A stretch of 64,000 bases of DNA. Source: Clostridia bacterium (lineage in GTDB: Bacteria > Bacillota > Clostridia > Oscillospirales > CAG-272). How positions within the stretch are numbered: position 1 is the stretch's first letter; each line of letters starts with the position of its first letter. The DNA lies in contig JAFVTS010000010.1 of the NCBI GenBank assembly GCA_017503105.1, positions 62,001-126,000 of the forward strand, in the 5' to 3' direction. Under the pieces are notes generated by a model. The model did no database searches and was not told the DNA's origin. It worked only from the letters and a program-made list of their open reading frames with translations. This document shows, one piece after another, positions 15,975 through 24,618 of the stretch. The translations under genes and the position numbers were made by a program.

Positions 15975-18386
15975 ATGGATAACGTCAACGGTCACGGAAA
16001 AAAGAATGAAAAGAAAGGGAAACGGCGCTTCCCGCTTGCGGACGTTTTTTATTCCGCCGTGGACAGAAGGCGAGCAAATCCCACGGCAATAGTTTCTGAT
16101 ATAGCGGTGTTCGTTATAGCTTTGGTTCTTGCAAGGCGGCACCTCATTTTCGGTGCGCATCCGCTCGGCATCGCGTTTCTTGCCGTTCTTCCGACGCACG
16201 TGTGGATATCTCTGATAGGAGCCGTGGTCGGCTCGATCACCCTTGGCGGCGCGGGCTTCGTTTACGCGATAATATCCGTCGTGGTAGTCTTTCTCCGCAT
16301 AGTAACGTCGGGCTCGGAGGAAGGGGACGACGTCCTCTTTGGCGAAAGTCTGATTCTCAGAATGGCGGCGTCACTTATCGGCGGGTTTACCGCGGCTATA
16401 TACGAAATACTTCTTACGGGCCTTTCGTGGACTACGGTCCTCTTCGGTCTTTCGATGACGCTGATACCGCCCGTGGCGGTCTTTGGCGTTTCGGGAATTT
16501 TCTCCGAGGGATTTACTCTTCGAGCCCTGCTTATCAACAGACGGAATTTGTTTGATTCAACGGGCAGGACTGAAAAGGAGCGTTATAATATAGTTTTCTT
16601 CCAGTGTTCCGCGGCGCTCGCGGTCTTCTTCGTAGGCTTCGCGCTTGAGCCGTACGCTCTCCTCGGAATATCGGCGTCCTACGTTTTTGCGGGGCTTTTT
16701 ACCCTCGTTACAGCAAAGCGCTTCGGCGCGCTCAGAGCGGCGGGAGTCGGCTTTTTCGCAATACTCGGAGTGAACGCGATGCAGTCCGTTTCCTTCGCAC
16801 TCGCGGGGCTCGCCTCGGGCGTGCTGTTTGCGGTCGGGCTTCCGTACGCGCTTGTCGGAGGCGGCGCGGCTCTGGTCGTGTGGAGCATATACTCCGGGGG
16901 ATTTCGCTCCTTGCTCGAGGTCTTGCCCGAATATATGATAGCGGCGGTGCTTGGTGCCGCGATACTGAAAAAGATCACCATAGAAAAAACGGTGAAGGAA
17001 GAGGAAGAGTGCAAGAAGCAAGCGGCGGAGATGGTCGGGACGATGGGGCTCAATTACCGCTCGTCGTACCGCGGCTCTCTTGCCGCGCTTGAGGAATCGC
17101 TGCTCGGTCTTTCGGTCGCGGTGAGGAAATTTTCGCAAGGAAACGCGAAGCTTGACACCGAGGATTACAAAACCGTCGTGACGGACGCCGTTTCATCGTT
17201 TTGCAAAAGCTGCCCGGGTTATCCTACCTGTCGGGCAAACGGAGCCGAGCCGTACACCGAACTCGCCGACAAAATAGCCGCGCGTCTTACGGTGAAGAAA
17301 AACGTGTCGGCAAAGGATTTTGAGGCGCTTCCCGCGTATTGCCATATGTCGAACAGGATCTTCGAAGTGATAAACGAAAGGGCGGCAAAGGCCGAGGCTG
17401 AGCGCTTCAAGATGTACGGCGCCGAGTCGGGCGGCAGTCCTTACGAGATGCTCTCAAGGCTCATAAACGACGCTATATCGAGTGATGACAGAGAGCGCAC
17501 GGTGAACACGGCTCTCACGGAACGTCTTGAGCCCGTGGTAAAGGAGTTCGGACCCGAGGATTCCGTCATCAGGGTATACGGCGACAGACGCTATCATCTT
17601 ATAGCGGCGGGGGATGATGCGGACGGAACGAAGATAAGCTCGCCCGAATTCAAAAAAAGGATAGAGGAGTCTATTGGAGTGAGAATAGGAGCACCTGAAT
17701 TTTTCAGAAACGGTAAAACCGCACTTATGGAGGCGGACGCGTGCAGAGCTTACGCCGTCGAGTGCGCGTCAAGGGCAATAGGAGGCAAGGAGGACGTCGT
17801 TTCGGGCGACACGGTGATCACGTTCGAATCCTCCGATGACAGATTTTACGCCGTCCTCTCCGACGGAATGGGGTCGGGCAGAGTGGCAAGGGACACGTCG
17901 TCCTTCGTCTGCTCGTACCTGTCGGAGATGCTTGACGCCTCCGCTCCGTCGGATACGGTGCTTCATATGCTGAGCCACATCATAAGACACGGCGGCGCCG
18001 AGTGCTCCGCCACGGTGGATATTTTCGGTTTTGACCTGATAAACGGCGAGGCGATGTTCTTGAAGAGCGGCGCCGCTCCGTCGTACGTCAAGCGCAAGGA
18101 TTCCATCTTCCGCATTCGCTCGGAAACGGCGCCCATCGGACTTATGAAGCGCGTTGACGCCGAGCGGATAGTGACGAGCGTGGACGACGGCGACTTCGTG
18201 ATAATGCTCTCCGACGGCGTGAGCCAGAGCACGGATGACGCGGCGTGGCTGCTTGAACTTCTGGCAAAGCCGCCAATCGATGACGTTGAAGAATACGCCG
18301 AGGCAATTCTCTCTGCCGCGACGAGGCATTCGCATTTCAACGACGATATGACGGTCGTCGTGGCAAAGGTCACAAAGCTTGCTTGA
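15975..18386 (+). CDS. spoIIE: Stage II sporulation protein E, PP2C phosphatase
   Basis: SpoIIE localises to the asymmetric septum, interacts with FtsZ and dephosphorylates SpoIIAA, which releases sigma-F in the forespore. The protein has about ten hydrophobic segments in residues 55-330 and a central cytoplasmic region with CKSCPGYPTC. The C-terminal PP2C domain has VLSDGMGSGRVARDTSS, EMFLKSGAAP-type segments and FNDDMTVVV. I chose the ATG at 15975 because GAGAGGA lies eight bases upstream, giving 803 residues. An in-frame ATG at 15945 precedes the ribosome site. The length is close to the family norm of about 800-830. Confidence 0.95.
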   Translation: MDNVNGHGKKNEKKGKRRFPLADVFYSAVDRRRANPTAIVSDIAVFVIALVLARRHLIFGAHPLGIAFLAVLPTHVWISLIGAVVGSITLGGAGFVYAIISVVVVFLRIVTSGSEEGDDVLFGESLILRMAASLIGGFTAAIYEILLTGLSWTTVLFGLSMTLIPPVAVFGVSGIFSEGFTLRALLINRRNLFDSTGRTEKERYNIVFFQCSAALAVFFVGFALEPYALLGISASYVFAGLFTLVTAKRFGALRAAGVGFFAILGVNAMQSVSFALAGLASGVLFAVGLPYALVGGGAALVVWSIYSGGFRSLLEVLPEYMIAAVLGAAILKKITIEKTVKEEEECKKQAAEMVGTMGLNYRSSYRGSLAALEESLLGLSVAVRKFSQGNAKLDTEDYKTVVTDAVSSFCKSCPGYPTCRANGAEPYTELADKIAARLTVKKNVSAKDFEALPAYCHMSNRIFEVINERAAKAEAERFKMYGAESGGSPYEMLSRLINDAISSDDRERTVNTALTERLEPVVKEFGPEDSVIRVYGDRRYHLIAAGDDADGTKISSPEFKKRIEESIGVRIGAPEFFRNGKTALMEADACRAYAVECASRAIGGKEDVVSGDTVITFESSDDRFYAVLSDGMGSGRVARDTSSFVCSYLSEMLDASAPSDTVLHMLSHIIRHGGAECSATVDIFGFDLINGEAMFLKSGAAPSYVKRKDSIFRIRSETAPIGLMKRVDAERIVTSVDDGDFVIMLSDGVSQSTDDAAWLLELLAKPPIDDVEEYAEAILSAATRHSHFNDDMTVVVAKVTKLA

Positions 18387-18444
18387 TGAAACGAAAAGCC
18401 GCCATTTAATGAAAGTGCTCTGAAGGATGTGTGTCCACCGACAG

Positions 18445-18483
18445 AAAAAGGACGAAGAGCTGTTGATGCTCTCCGTCCTTTTT
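18445..18483. terminator. Bidirectional terminator between spoIIE and the SLOG gene
   Basis: The arms 18445-18460 and 18468-18483 form a 16-bp stem with one mismatch and a 7-base loop, flanked by A5 and T5. It should end both the rightward spoIIE transcript and the leftward 18496 gene. Confidence 0.85.
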
Positions 18484-18495
18484 ACTGCATTTTTA

Positions 18496-18954
18496 TTAAA
18501 GAAGATCATAAATATTTATTATTTTCTTTTTCTTTCGTTTTGCCACTTGGAGCGATTTATATGCACCACCGTAATTGTGATTTACATATGCTATTATCAG
18601 GTCTGCGTTTGTCATCATCCATTCATTTCTTTTCAATATTGCAAATCTTGGTGGCACGTTTTCTATAGGAGGATATATCGATGTATCGAATAAACCGCAG
18701 CCTTGCATTTCTTTTATTTTTGTTTGTTCTGATAAGCTGATGTAGGGGGTAACATAAACAATTTCAATAGTGCCATATTCCTGCTTTAATTCCCTGCACG
18801 CACGAGCACAAATTTCATCGAAATTGCCGTATCCACCAAGATAGCAGGTAACGAGATTGTTATCAATAATATTATTTCGTATTTGATCTTTTACCATTTC
18901 TTTCACCATATTGTTCGAAGAAATGAACGAGTGCCCTGCAAAAGCAATTGTCAT
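18496..18954 (-). CDS. SLOG-superfamily (YpsA/DUF1273-like) protein
   Basis: The 152-residue protein has a Rossmann-type nucleotide-binding pattern. It starts TIAFAGHSF and has the loop CYLGGYGNFDEICARAC (residues 37-53), a strand IEIVYVTPYI, and a C-terminal NADLIIAYVNHNYGG with a following A-x-K-R-K-K-K-IINI strand. This resembles the SLOG superfamily that includes YpsA/DUF1273. Such proteins bind nucleotides or nucleotide-derived ligands and often occur in defence or signalling loci. It is AT-rich, has its own consensus promoter, and faces an XRE regulator across shared palindromes. The exact activity is unknown. Confidence 0.7.
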   Translation of the reverse strand: MTIAFAGHSFISSNNMVKEMVKDQIRNNIIDNNLVTCYLGGYGNFDEICARACRELKQEYGTIEIVYVTPYISLSEQTKIKEMQGCGLFDTSIYPPIENVPPRFAILKRNEWMMTNADLIIAYVNHNYGGAYKSLQVAKRKKKKIINIYDLL

Positions 18955-18973
18955 ATTACACCTCTTATTTTTC

Positions 18974-18985
18974 GTGGAACACCAC
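18974..18985. promoter_or_regulatory. Palindromic operator 1
   Basis: GTGGAACACCAC differs by one base from the two perfect copies at 19033 and 19078. It lies just downstream of the minus-strand transcription start, where a bound repressor would block the SLOG gene. Confidence 0.65.
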
Positions 18986-18999
18986 TATATAACAGGTAT

Positions 19000-19028
19000 A
19001 TTATACAACCAAACGAAAACTTTGTCAA
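19000..19028 (-). promoter_or_regulatory. Consensus promoter of the SLOG gene
   Basis: On the minus strand TTGACA (19023-19028) and TATAAT (19000-19005) are 17 bp apart. Operator 2 lies immediately upstream and operator 1 just downstream. Confidence 0.85.
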
Positions 19029-19032
19029 TATC

Positions 19033-19044
19033 GTGGAACTCCAC
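19033..19044. promoter_or_regulatory. Palindromic operator 2
   Basis: GTGGAACTCCAC is an inverted repeat, GTGGA-AC-TCCAC. It lies between the divergent promoters. Confidence 0.7.
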
Positions 19045-19067
19045 GAGAGAAAGACTTTATATTTACC

Positions 19068-19089
19068 TATAATAATTGTGGAACTCCAC
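19068..19089 (+). promoter_or_regulatory. XRE-gene minus-10 and operator 3
   Basis: TATAAT at 19068-19073 would start transcription around 19080, exactly on the third copy GTGGAACTCCAC (19078-19089). This suggests autorepression by the XRE protein. No clear minus-35 is present. Confidence 0.6.
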
Positions 19090-19112
19090 AAAATCAAAGG
19101 AAGGATACGGTT

Positions 19113-19349
19113 ATGAAATTAAATGACGCTATCGTCAAGCGGATAGATGAGCTTTGTAAGGAACGCGGCACTAACATATGTGATATTTCCCTGAGCGGCG
19201 GAATGTCACCCTCTGCAATTTACGATCTGCTCAAAGGCAGAACTAAATGCTCAAAGGTTATTACCGTAAAGCGCTTTTGTGAAGGCGCGGGAATAACTTT
19301 ATCCCAATTTTTTGACAAAGATTATTTCAACGATCCCGAGGACGATTGA
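19113..19349 (+). CDS. XRE-family helix-turn-helix regulator
   Basis: The 78-residue protein is little more than one Cro/C1-type HTH domain. Helices 2 and 3 correspond to TNICDISLSGGMSPSAIYDL, followed by LLKGRTKCSKVITVKRFCEG and an ITLSQFF helix typical of the family. It has no sensor domain. An AAAGGAAGGA site precedes the ATG. It diverges from the SLOG gene, and three GTGGA-AC-TCCAC palindromes lie in the shared 158-bp gap, so it very probably represses both. A strong hairpin follows. Confidence 0.85.
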   Translation: MKLNDAIVKRIDELCKERGTNICDISLSGGMSPSAIYDLLKGRTKCSKVITVKRFCEGAGITLSQFFDKDYFNDPEDD

Positions 19350-19389
19350 TATTGCGAGAAAGACGGTATTTACCTCTCGGAAGATGGAG

Positions 19390-19428
19390 AAAGGCACTTA
19401 TGGAAGTTAGCTTGCCATAAGTGCCTTT
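19390..19428. terminator. Strong hairpin between the XRE gene and asnA
   Basis: A perfect 14-bp stem (19390-19403 with 19415-19428) has an 11-base loop. T runs are weak on both sides, so it may be a poor terminator or an RNA-stabilising end for the convergent genes. Confidence 0.6.
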
Positions 19429-19452
19429 GCGTTACATTCGTAATTTGTTTTA

Positions 19453-20460
19453 TTAAAGAAGTTTTATGCCTGCTTTTTTGCAGCCCTCTACCGTTTCTTT
19501 ATCCCAAACGCTCGACTGCACCTCGCCGATGTGCGCGCAGCCCATCATAAGCATACAAAGGCGCGACTGACCGATGCCGCCGCCGACGGTGAGAGGGAGC
19601 TCACCTGCAAGGAGCATCTTGTGGAAGGGGAGCTCACGGCGCTCGTTGCAACCGCGCTCGTCAAGCTGGCGGGCAAGGGATTCCTCGTCAACTCTGATGC
19701 CCATTGACGAGATCTCAAAGGCTCTGCCGAGGACCTCGTTATAGAACATAATATCGCCGTTGAGCGCCCAATCGTCATAGTCGGGAGCTCTTCCGTCGTG
19801 GGGCTTGCCGTTTTTCAGCTTGCCGCCGATCTGCATAATAAGCGCGGTCTTATGCTCCTTGAGAAAGGCGTCCTCGCGCTCCTTTGGCGTCAAGGTGGGG
19901 TACATTTCTTCAAGCTCCGACGTCGTGATACACGCGACCTCGCGCGAGAGGTTGACGGAGAGTTCGGGGAAATCTATCTTCAAAAGCTCGTTCGTGTCAC
20001 AAATGACGCCGACTATTTTGCGCACGGTATCCTTCAGATATTCAAGAGTTCTGTCCTCTTTGGTTATGACCTTCTCCCAATCCCATTGGTCGACGTAGAT
20101 GGAGTGAATGTTGTCAAGCTCCTCGTCGCGGCGAATGGCGTTCATATCGGTGTAAAGACCGTTTCCGACGAAGAAGTTGTATTCTTTAAGAGCAAGTCTT
20201 TTCCACTTCGCGAGGGAGTGAACGACCTGCGCGTTTTCGCCAACGGCGGGAATGTCGAAGGAAACGGGACGCTCGGTGCCGTTGAGATTGTCGTTAAGAC
20301 CCGAGCCCTCCGTGACGAAGAGGGGCGCTGACACACGCTTTAAGCCGAGTGCCGCGGCGAGCCTGTCCTGAAACGTGCGCTTGATAAAGGATATAGCCTT
20401 TTGCGTTCTGTAAACGTCAAGAGGGTTTTTGTAGTTTTGAGGAACGAATAACTTTGACAT
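19453..20460 (-). CDS. asnA: Aspartate-ammonia ligase (asparagine synthetase A)
   Basis: AsnA makes asparagine from aspartate, ammonia and ATP through an aspartyl-AMP intermediate, in the cytoplasm. The 335-residue protein matches the family from the N-terminal PQNYKNPLDVYRTQKAISFI through VSAPLFVTEGSGLNDNLNG, FVGNGLYTDMNAIRRDE, HSIYVDQWDWEKVI and the C-terminal LTVGGGIGQSRLCML. The fold is that of class II aminoacyl-tRNA synthetases, and the length is typical. It lies downstream of guaB, separated by a terminator hairpin. Confidence 0.96.
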   Translation of the reverse strand: MSKLFVPQNYKNPLDVYRTQKAISFIKRTFQDRLAAALGLKRVSAPLFVTEGSGLNDNLNGTERPVSFDIPAVGENAQVVHSLAKWKRLALKEYNFFVGNGLYTDMNAIRRDEELDNIHSIYVDQWDWEKVITKEDRTLEYLKDTVRKIVGVICDTNELLKIDFPELSVNLSREVACITTSELEEMYPTLTPKEREDAFLKEHKTALIMQIGGKLKNGKPHDGRAPDYDDWALNGDIMFYNEVLGRAFEISSMGIRVDEESLARQLDERGCNERRELPFHKMLLAGELPLTVGGGIGQSRLCMLMMGCAHIGEVQSSVWDKETVEGCKKAGIKLL

Positions 20461-20500
20461 ATTCTCTATCCTTTTTAATTTAATGAAGGAAAAAACGAAA

Positions 20501-20527
20501 CGCGAGACGAGTGTTTTTCGCCTCGCG
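20501..20527 (-). terminator. Terminator of guaB
   Basis: On the minus strand CGCGAG (20522-20527) pairs with CTCGCG (20501-20506) across a 15-base loop, followed by TTTCGTTTTTT. Confidence 0.6.
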
Positions 20528-20542
20528 ATTTTTTTGTTTTGA

Positions 20543-22048
20543 TTATTTTACGTTTGCGGTGCTTCTGAGCATAACGTCGTGATAACCGCCCTCAACGATG
20601 CTCGTTGCGGAAACGAGGGTTATCTTTGCTTTTTCCTGAAGCTCGGGAATGGTGATAGCTCCGCAGTTGCACATAGTGGATTTTACCTTGTAAAGCGACT
20701 TCTCAACGTTGTCGTGGAGTGAGCCCGCGTAGGTAACGTAAGAGTCAACGCCCTCCTCGAAGGAAAGCTTAGCCTTGCCGCCGAGGTCGTATCTCTGCCA
20801 GTTGCGCGCTCTGTTAGAGCCCTCGCCCCAATATTCCTTAACGTACTGTCCGTTGACCATAGTCTTGGGTGTGGGGGATTCGTCGAATCTTGCAAAGTAT
20901 CTGCCGAGCATCATAAAGTCAGCACCCATAGCAAGAGCGAGAGTCATATGATAGTCGTGGACGATACCGCCGTCTGAACAAATGGGAATGTAGATACCCG
21001 TCTTCTCGTAATACTCGTCACGCGCTGCGGCAACCTCGATAACCGCGCTTGCCTGACCGCGTCCGATTCCCTTGGTCTCACGGGTGATACAAATTGAGCC
21101 GCCGCCGATACCGATCTTAATGAAGTCAGCACCTGCCTTAGCAAGGAACATAAAGCCCTCGCGGTCAACGATGTTGCCCGCACCTATCTTTACGCTGTCG
21201 CCGTACTTTTCACGAACGAAATCTATCGTTCTCTTCTGCCATACGGTATAACCCTCGGAGGAGTCGATGCAAAGTACGTCGGCGCCCGCCTCAACGAGCG
21301 CGGGGATTCTCTGCTCGTAATCACGGGTGTTTACGCCCGCGCCTACTACGTAGCTCTTGTTCTTGTCAAGGAGCTCGTCCGGGTTTTCCTTATGCTGAGA
21401 ATAGTCCTTGCGGAATACGAAGTACTTGAGCTTTCCGTTCTTATCAACGATGGGAAGGGAATTGAGCTTGTTGTCCCAGATGATGTCGTTGGCTTGCTTA
21501 AGCGTCGTTCCCTCGGGAGCTGTGATGAGCTTTTCAAGGGGAGTCATAAAGGACGCGACCTTTTCGTCGCCGTTCATACGGCTCACGCGGTAATCTCTGC
21601 CCGTAACGATGCCGAGGAGCTTGCCCGTAGCAGTTCCGTCGTCGGTAACGGCCATAGTGTTGTGACCGTTCTTCTCAACGAGCTCAAGAACGTCGTCAAG
21701 AGTGTTGTCAAGAGTAAGGTTGGAATCGCTTACGACGAAGCCTGCCTTGTAATTCTTTACGCGCGCGACCATTGCCGCCTCGTCCTCGATAGTCTGGTTT
21801 CCGTAAATGAAGGAAACGCCGCCCTCCTTTGCAAGAGCGATAGCCATTTTATCGTCCGATACGGACTGCATAATAGCGGAGACCATAGGGATGTTGAGCG
21901 AAAGGGGGCATTCCTCCTCACCCTTTCTGTATTTTACAAGAGGAGTCTTGAGCGAAACGTTCGCAGGAATGCATCTTTCGTCCGTATAACCGGGTACGAG
22001 AAGATACTCGCTGAAGGTGTGCGACGGCTCGTTAAAGTAGGTTGCCAT
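20543..22048 (-). CDS. guaB: IMP dehydrogenase
   Basis: GuaB oxidises IMP to XMP with NAD+, the committed step of GMP synthesis. The 501-residue barrel starts with [19 protein letters not shown] and carries two CBS domains at about residues 95-220. It has the catalytic loop [20 protein letters not shown] with the cysteine nucleophile, and the flap segment [13 protein letters not shown], which retains the Arg-Tyr pair that distinguishes IMPDH from GMP reductase. The catalytic loop differs from the common GPGSICTTR form, so this is a divergent subgroup. A consensus promoter precedes it. Confidence 0.9.
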   Translation of the reverse strand: MATYFNEPSHTFSEYLLVPGYTDERCIPANVSLKTPLVKYRKGEEECPLSLNIPMVSAIMQSVSDDKMAIALAKEGGVSFIYGNQTIEDEAAMVARVKNYKAGFVVSDSNLTLDNTLDDVLELVEKNGHNTMAVTDDGTATGKLLGIVTGRDYRVSRMNGDEKVASFMTPLEKLITAPEGTTLKQANDIIWDNKLNSLPIVDKNGKLKYFVFRKDYSQHKENPDELLDKNKSYVVGAGVNTRDYEQRIPALVEAGADVLCIDSSEGYTVWQKRTIDFVREKYGDSVKIGAGNIVDREGFMFLAKAGADFIKIGIGGGSICITRETKGIGRGQASAVIEVAAARDEYYEKTGIYIPICSDGGIVHDYHMTLALAMGADFMMLGRYFARFDESPTPKTMVNGQYVKEYWGEGSNRARNWQRYDLGGKAKLSFEEGVDSYVTYAGSLHDNVEKSLYKVKSTMCNCGAITIPELQEKAKITLVSATSIVEGGYHDVMLRSTANVK

Positions 22049-22086
22049 TTTTATAAATCCTCGCTTTTCAAAATTTTATTAGATAT

Positions 22087-22115
22087 ATTTTATCACAGAG
22101 ATCTCGCCGTGTCAA
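22087..22115 (-). promoter_or_regulatory. Promoter of guaB
   Basis: On the minus strand TTGACA (22110-22115) and TAAAAT (22087-22092) are 17 bp apart, 40 bp upstream of the start codon. Confidence 0.8.
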
Positions 22116-22162
22116 TAACTTTTTAAAAGTTTTTCTTTTTTATCCGCTGCGCCAAGGGTAAA

Positions 22163-22798
22163 TCAGGGCTCGAAGGAGTCAAGAAGAACTATACTTTCTA
22201 TGACGGGCTGAAGTCCCTTGATCTTGATAACCTCGTTTTCCGTATACTTCACGCATTCCTCGGTTATCTCGTCAACGACAGAAAGCCCCTTTACTACGTA
22301 GCCGAACGCCGCGTACTTTCCGTCAAGGAACGTGGAGTCCGCGTTGCAGATGAAGAACTGAGAGGACGCGGAGTCCATATCGTCGCTCCTCGCCATAGAG
22401 ATAACGCCGCGAAGGTGGCTGATGTCGTTTTTGTGACCGTTTTCGGAAAACTCGCCTTTTATCTCAACCTCGGAGCCGCCTGAGCCGTTGCCCTTGGGGT
22501 CGCCGCCTTGGATCATAAAGTCCTTCATTATTCTGTGGAAGGTAAGACCGTTATAGAAGCCCTCGGACACGAGCTTCTTGAAGTTGGCTACCGTCACGGG
22601 TGCTGTCGTCGCGTCGAGAAGAACGACTATATCGCCGAAGTCCTTGACGGTGATCTTCGCGTAGCTTATATTTCTGCCGTCGGTGTTTCTCGTGTCGTAA
22701 TAAACGCATCTGTCGTCTTCATCGCTACAAGAAGCAAAGATCCCGACGCACGTGCAAAGCGCAAGGATAAGGCACAGAATCTTCTTTAAGTGTTTCAT
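22163..22798 (-). CDS. Peptidyl-prolyl isomerase (cyclophilin) lipoprotein
   Basis: The 211-residue protein has a signal peptide ending in the lipobox F-A-S-C (Cys24), so it is a surface lipoprotein. It then carries a complete cyclophilin domain with FHRIMKDFMIQGGDP, RGVISMAR, SSQFFICN and YAAFGYVVKG. It should catalyse proline isomerisation during folding of exported proteins. The FxxMxG active-site segment is present. It lies 21 bp downstream of a close paralogue and probably arose by tandem duplication. Confidence 0.92.
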   Translation of the reverse strand: MKHLKKILCLILALCTCVGIFASCSDEDDRCVYYDTRNTDGRNISYAKITVKDFGDIVVLLDATTAPVTVANFKKLVSEGFYNGLTFHRIMKDFMIQGGDPKGNGSGGSEVEIKGEFSENGHKNDISHLRGVISMARSDDMDSASSQFFICNADSTFLDGKYAAFGYVVKGLSVVDEITEECVKYTENEVIKIKGLQPVIESIVLLDSFEP

Positions 22799-22819
22799 AA
22801 TATATTTCTCCTTTTAAAT

Positions 22820-23506
22820 TTACTCGATTATTTCCATTTTTTCGATAACGGGCTGAAGCGCTTTTATATTGATCGTTTCGCCCTCGCAGTATTTCACGGC
22901 GACGCTCGTTATCTTATCAACGGTGCTCATTCCCTCTATAACGTAGCCGAACGCCGCGTAGCTTCCGTCAAGTCCCGTAGAGTCCGCGTTGCAGATGAAG
23001 AATTGGCAGGACGCCGAGTTCTTATCGTTGTTGCCCCTCGCCATAGATATAACGCCGCGAAGGTGGCTGATGTCGTTTTCGTGACCGTTGCTCGAAAACT
23101 CGCCCTTAATCTTTTCCTCGGTACTTCCGCCGCCGTCGCCCCTCGGGCAGCCGCCCTGTATCATAAAATTCTCCACTATTCTGTGGAAGGTAAGACCGTT
23201 ATAAAAGCCGTCCGCTACGAGCTTTTTGAAGTTGGCTACCGTTTCGGGTGCTGTCGTCGCGTCAAGAAGAAGCGTTATCTCCCCGTAATCTCTGACGGTC
23301 ATCTTTACTTTACAGGTTTCGTGTCCCGTGACGTCGCGCTCGGTTTTGTAAACACACCAATCGAGAGCCGTTTCCTCTTTCGGTGGAGGCGTTGTCGGTG
23401 TGGGCGCGTTTTCTCCGCTCTGCGCGGCGCCCGTTTGCTCGCCGCAGGAGATGAGCGCTGTCAGCGACAGGGAGAGCGCCAAAATAAACGGTATTATTTT
23501 CTTCAT
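22820..23506 (-). CDS. Peptidyl-prolyl isomerase (cyclophilin) lipoprotein, paralogue
   Basis: The start is placed at 23506, where the sequence reads MKKIIPFILALSLSLTALIS and GAGGAT lies upstream, rather than at the longer frame from 23563. This gives 228 residues, with a lipobox L-I-S-C at Cys21 and a Pro/Thr-rich linker (TPTPTTPPPKEE type). The cyclophilin domain has FHRIVENFMIQGGCPRGD, RGVISMARG, CQFFICN and YAAFGYVIEG. The catalytic core is intact. It differs from its neighbour mostly in the linker and C-terminus, and both follow holA. Confidence 0.92.
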   Translation of the reverse strand: MKKIIPFILALSLSLTALISCGEQTGAAQSGENAPTPTTPPPKEETALDWCVYKTERDVTGHETCKVKMTVRDYGEITLLLDATTAPETVANFKKLVADGFYNGLTFHRIVENFMIQGGCPRGDGGGSTEEKIKGEFSSNGHENDISHLRGVISMARGNNDKNSASCQFFICNADSTGLDGSYAAFGYVIEGMSTVDKITSVAVKYCEGETINIKALQPVIEKMEIIE

Positions 23507-23559
23507 AAAAAATCTATCCTCTTTTTCATAGCCGGAGAGCTTGTTTTTCAGGTGGCTGA

Positions 23560-24582
23560 TCATATATATTCCGAGATGAAGAGCTCTATCAGCCTGTAAC
23601 CGCTGATGCCGCCGAATTTCGACGCCGCGTCAAGCCTCACGAGCTCGCTGAGTATTTTTGAGAGTCCCTCGGCGCCGTATCGCCTCGCGCCGCCAAGGCA
23701 AATCCTCGCCTTGAAATCCCTTATGCCGAGTAGTGGGCCGAGCTTATCAGCCTCACCGTCCTTTACGAGCATTGCTACGTTTAAAAGCTCTGTGAGCGAG
23801 CGCTCGGTCATAGCGAGAATGACGGCCGGGTCGACACGCCTGAATTTCAAGTCGTCAAGGGCGCGGAATGCCGCAGCCTTGTCCTTATTTACTATCGCGT
23901 TCTGAAAGGCGAACGTTTCACTTTCGGGAGTTTGGGATGAAACCGCCTCAACGTCAGCGACCGTGACGTAGCTCCTGCCGTCCGCTTTTACGAAGGCAAC
24001 GAGCTTGCTCACCTCGCCCGAGAGGACGTCCATACTCTTTCCCGAACGGGAGAGGAGGGTGTTCAGCGCAGAGGCGTCGGTAGTCAAGCCCTCTGCCGTA
24101 AAGTGTCTGTTGAGCCAGCCGAGAAGTTGCTTGTCGGTTGATTTCTTGAAATTCACAAGCTCAAAAAGCTTGCCGAAGCGTCGCTCGAGCTTGCTTTTGT
24201 TCTTTCCCGCAGAAAATTCAAAGCTCTCCTGCGAAACGGTGATAATAAGCACGGTATCGGGATTTTTGTCGTGCTCGGCGGCAAGCTCCTCCACTGCGGC
24301 AAGCTCCTTTTCCCTCATCGCGGAAAAATCGGGGAATCGCCATTCTACGACCTTGTATTCACTCATCAGGGGCGGAGATATGACAGCCTCCAAGACCTCC
24401 GCCGCCGTCGCGTCCTCGCCGTCGAAGACCGAGTGACTGAAGATGTCGTCCGCGTCGCCTATTGCCGCCTTTACAAGCTGTCTTGCGTAGTGGCGCTTGA
24501 GAAAGTCCTCTTCGCCTCCGAAAATGTATCTTCCTGCGAAGGAGGCTTTTTTTATTCGTTCGTCAAGCTCTGTATATTCCAC
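23560..24582 (-). CDS. holA: DNA polymerase III delta subunit
   Basis: HolA is the clamp-loader subunit that opens the beta sliding clamp. The 340-residue protein has the family pattern: YIFGGEEDFLKRHYARQL at the N-terminus, a Rossmann-like AAA+ segment with VLIITV, LLGWLNRHFTAEGL, the LLSRSGKSMDVLSGEVSKL helix pair, ETFAFQNAIVNKD and a C-terminal helical collar domain. The DUF1934 gene lies 36 bp upstream and the cyclophilins lie downstream. It is a core replication gene. Confidence 0.9.
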   Translation of the reverse strand: MEYTELDERIKKASFAGRYIFGGEEDFLKRHYARQLVKAAIGDADDIFSHSVFDGEDATAAEVLEAVISPPLMSEYKVVEWRFPDFSAMREKELAAVEELAAEHDKNPDTVLIITVSQESFEFSAGKNKSKLERRFGKLFELVNFKKSTDKQLLGWLNRHFTAEGLTTDASALNTLLSRSGKSMDVLSGEVSKLVAFVKADGRSYVTVADVEAVSSQTPESETFAFQNAIVNKDKAAAFRALDDLKFRRVDPAVILAMTERSLTELLNVAMLVKDGEADKLGPLLGIRDFKARICLGGARRYGAEGLSKILSELVRLDAASKFGGISGYRLIELFISEYI

Positions 24583-24618
24583 GGCACAGCCTCCTTCATT
24601 GAATTTAAGCTTAAAATT

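Noticed and set aside
22790-23599. 269-codon plus-strand ORF across the cyclophilin genes
   Set aside because: It is antisense to a well-supported cyclophilin and has no recognisable domain.
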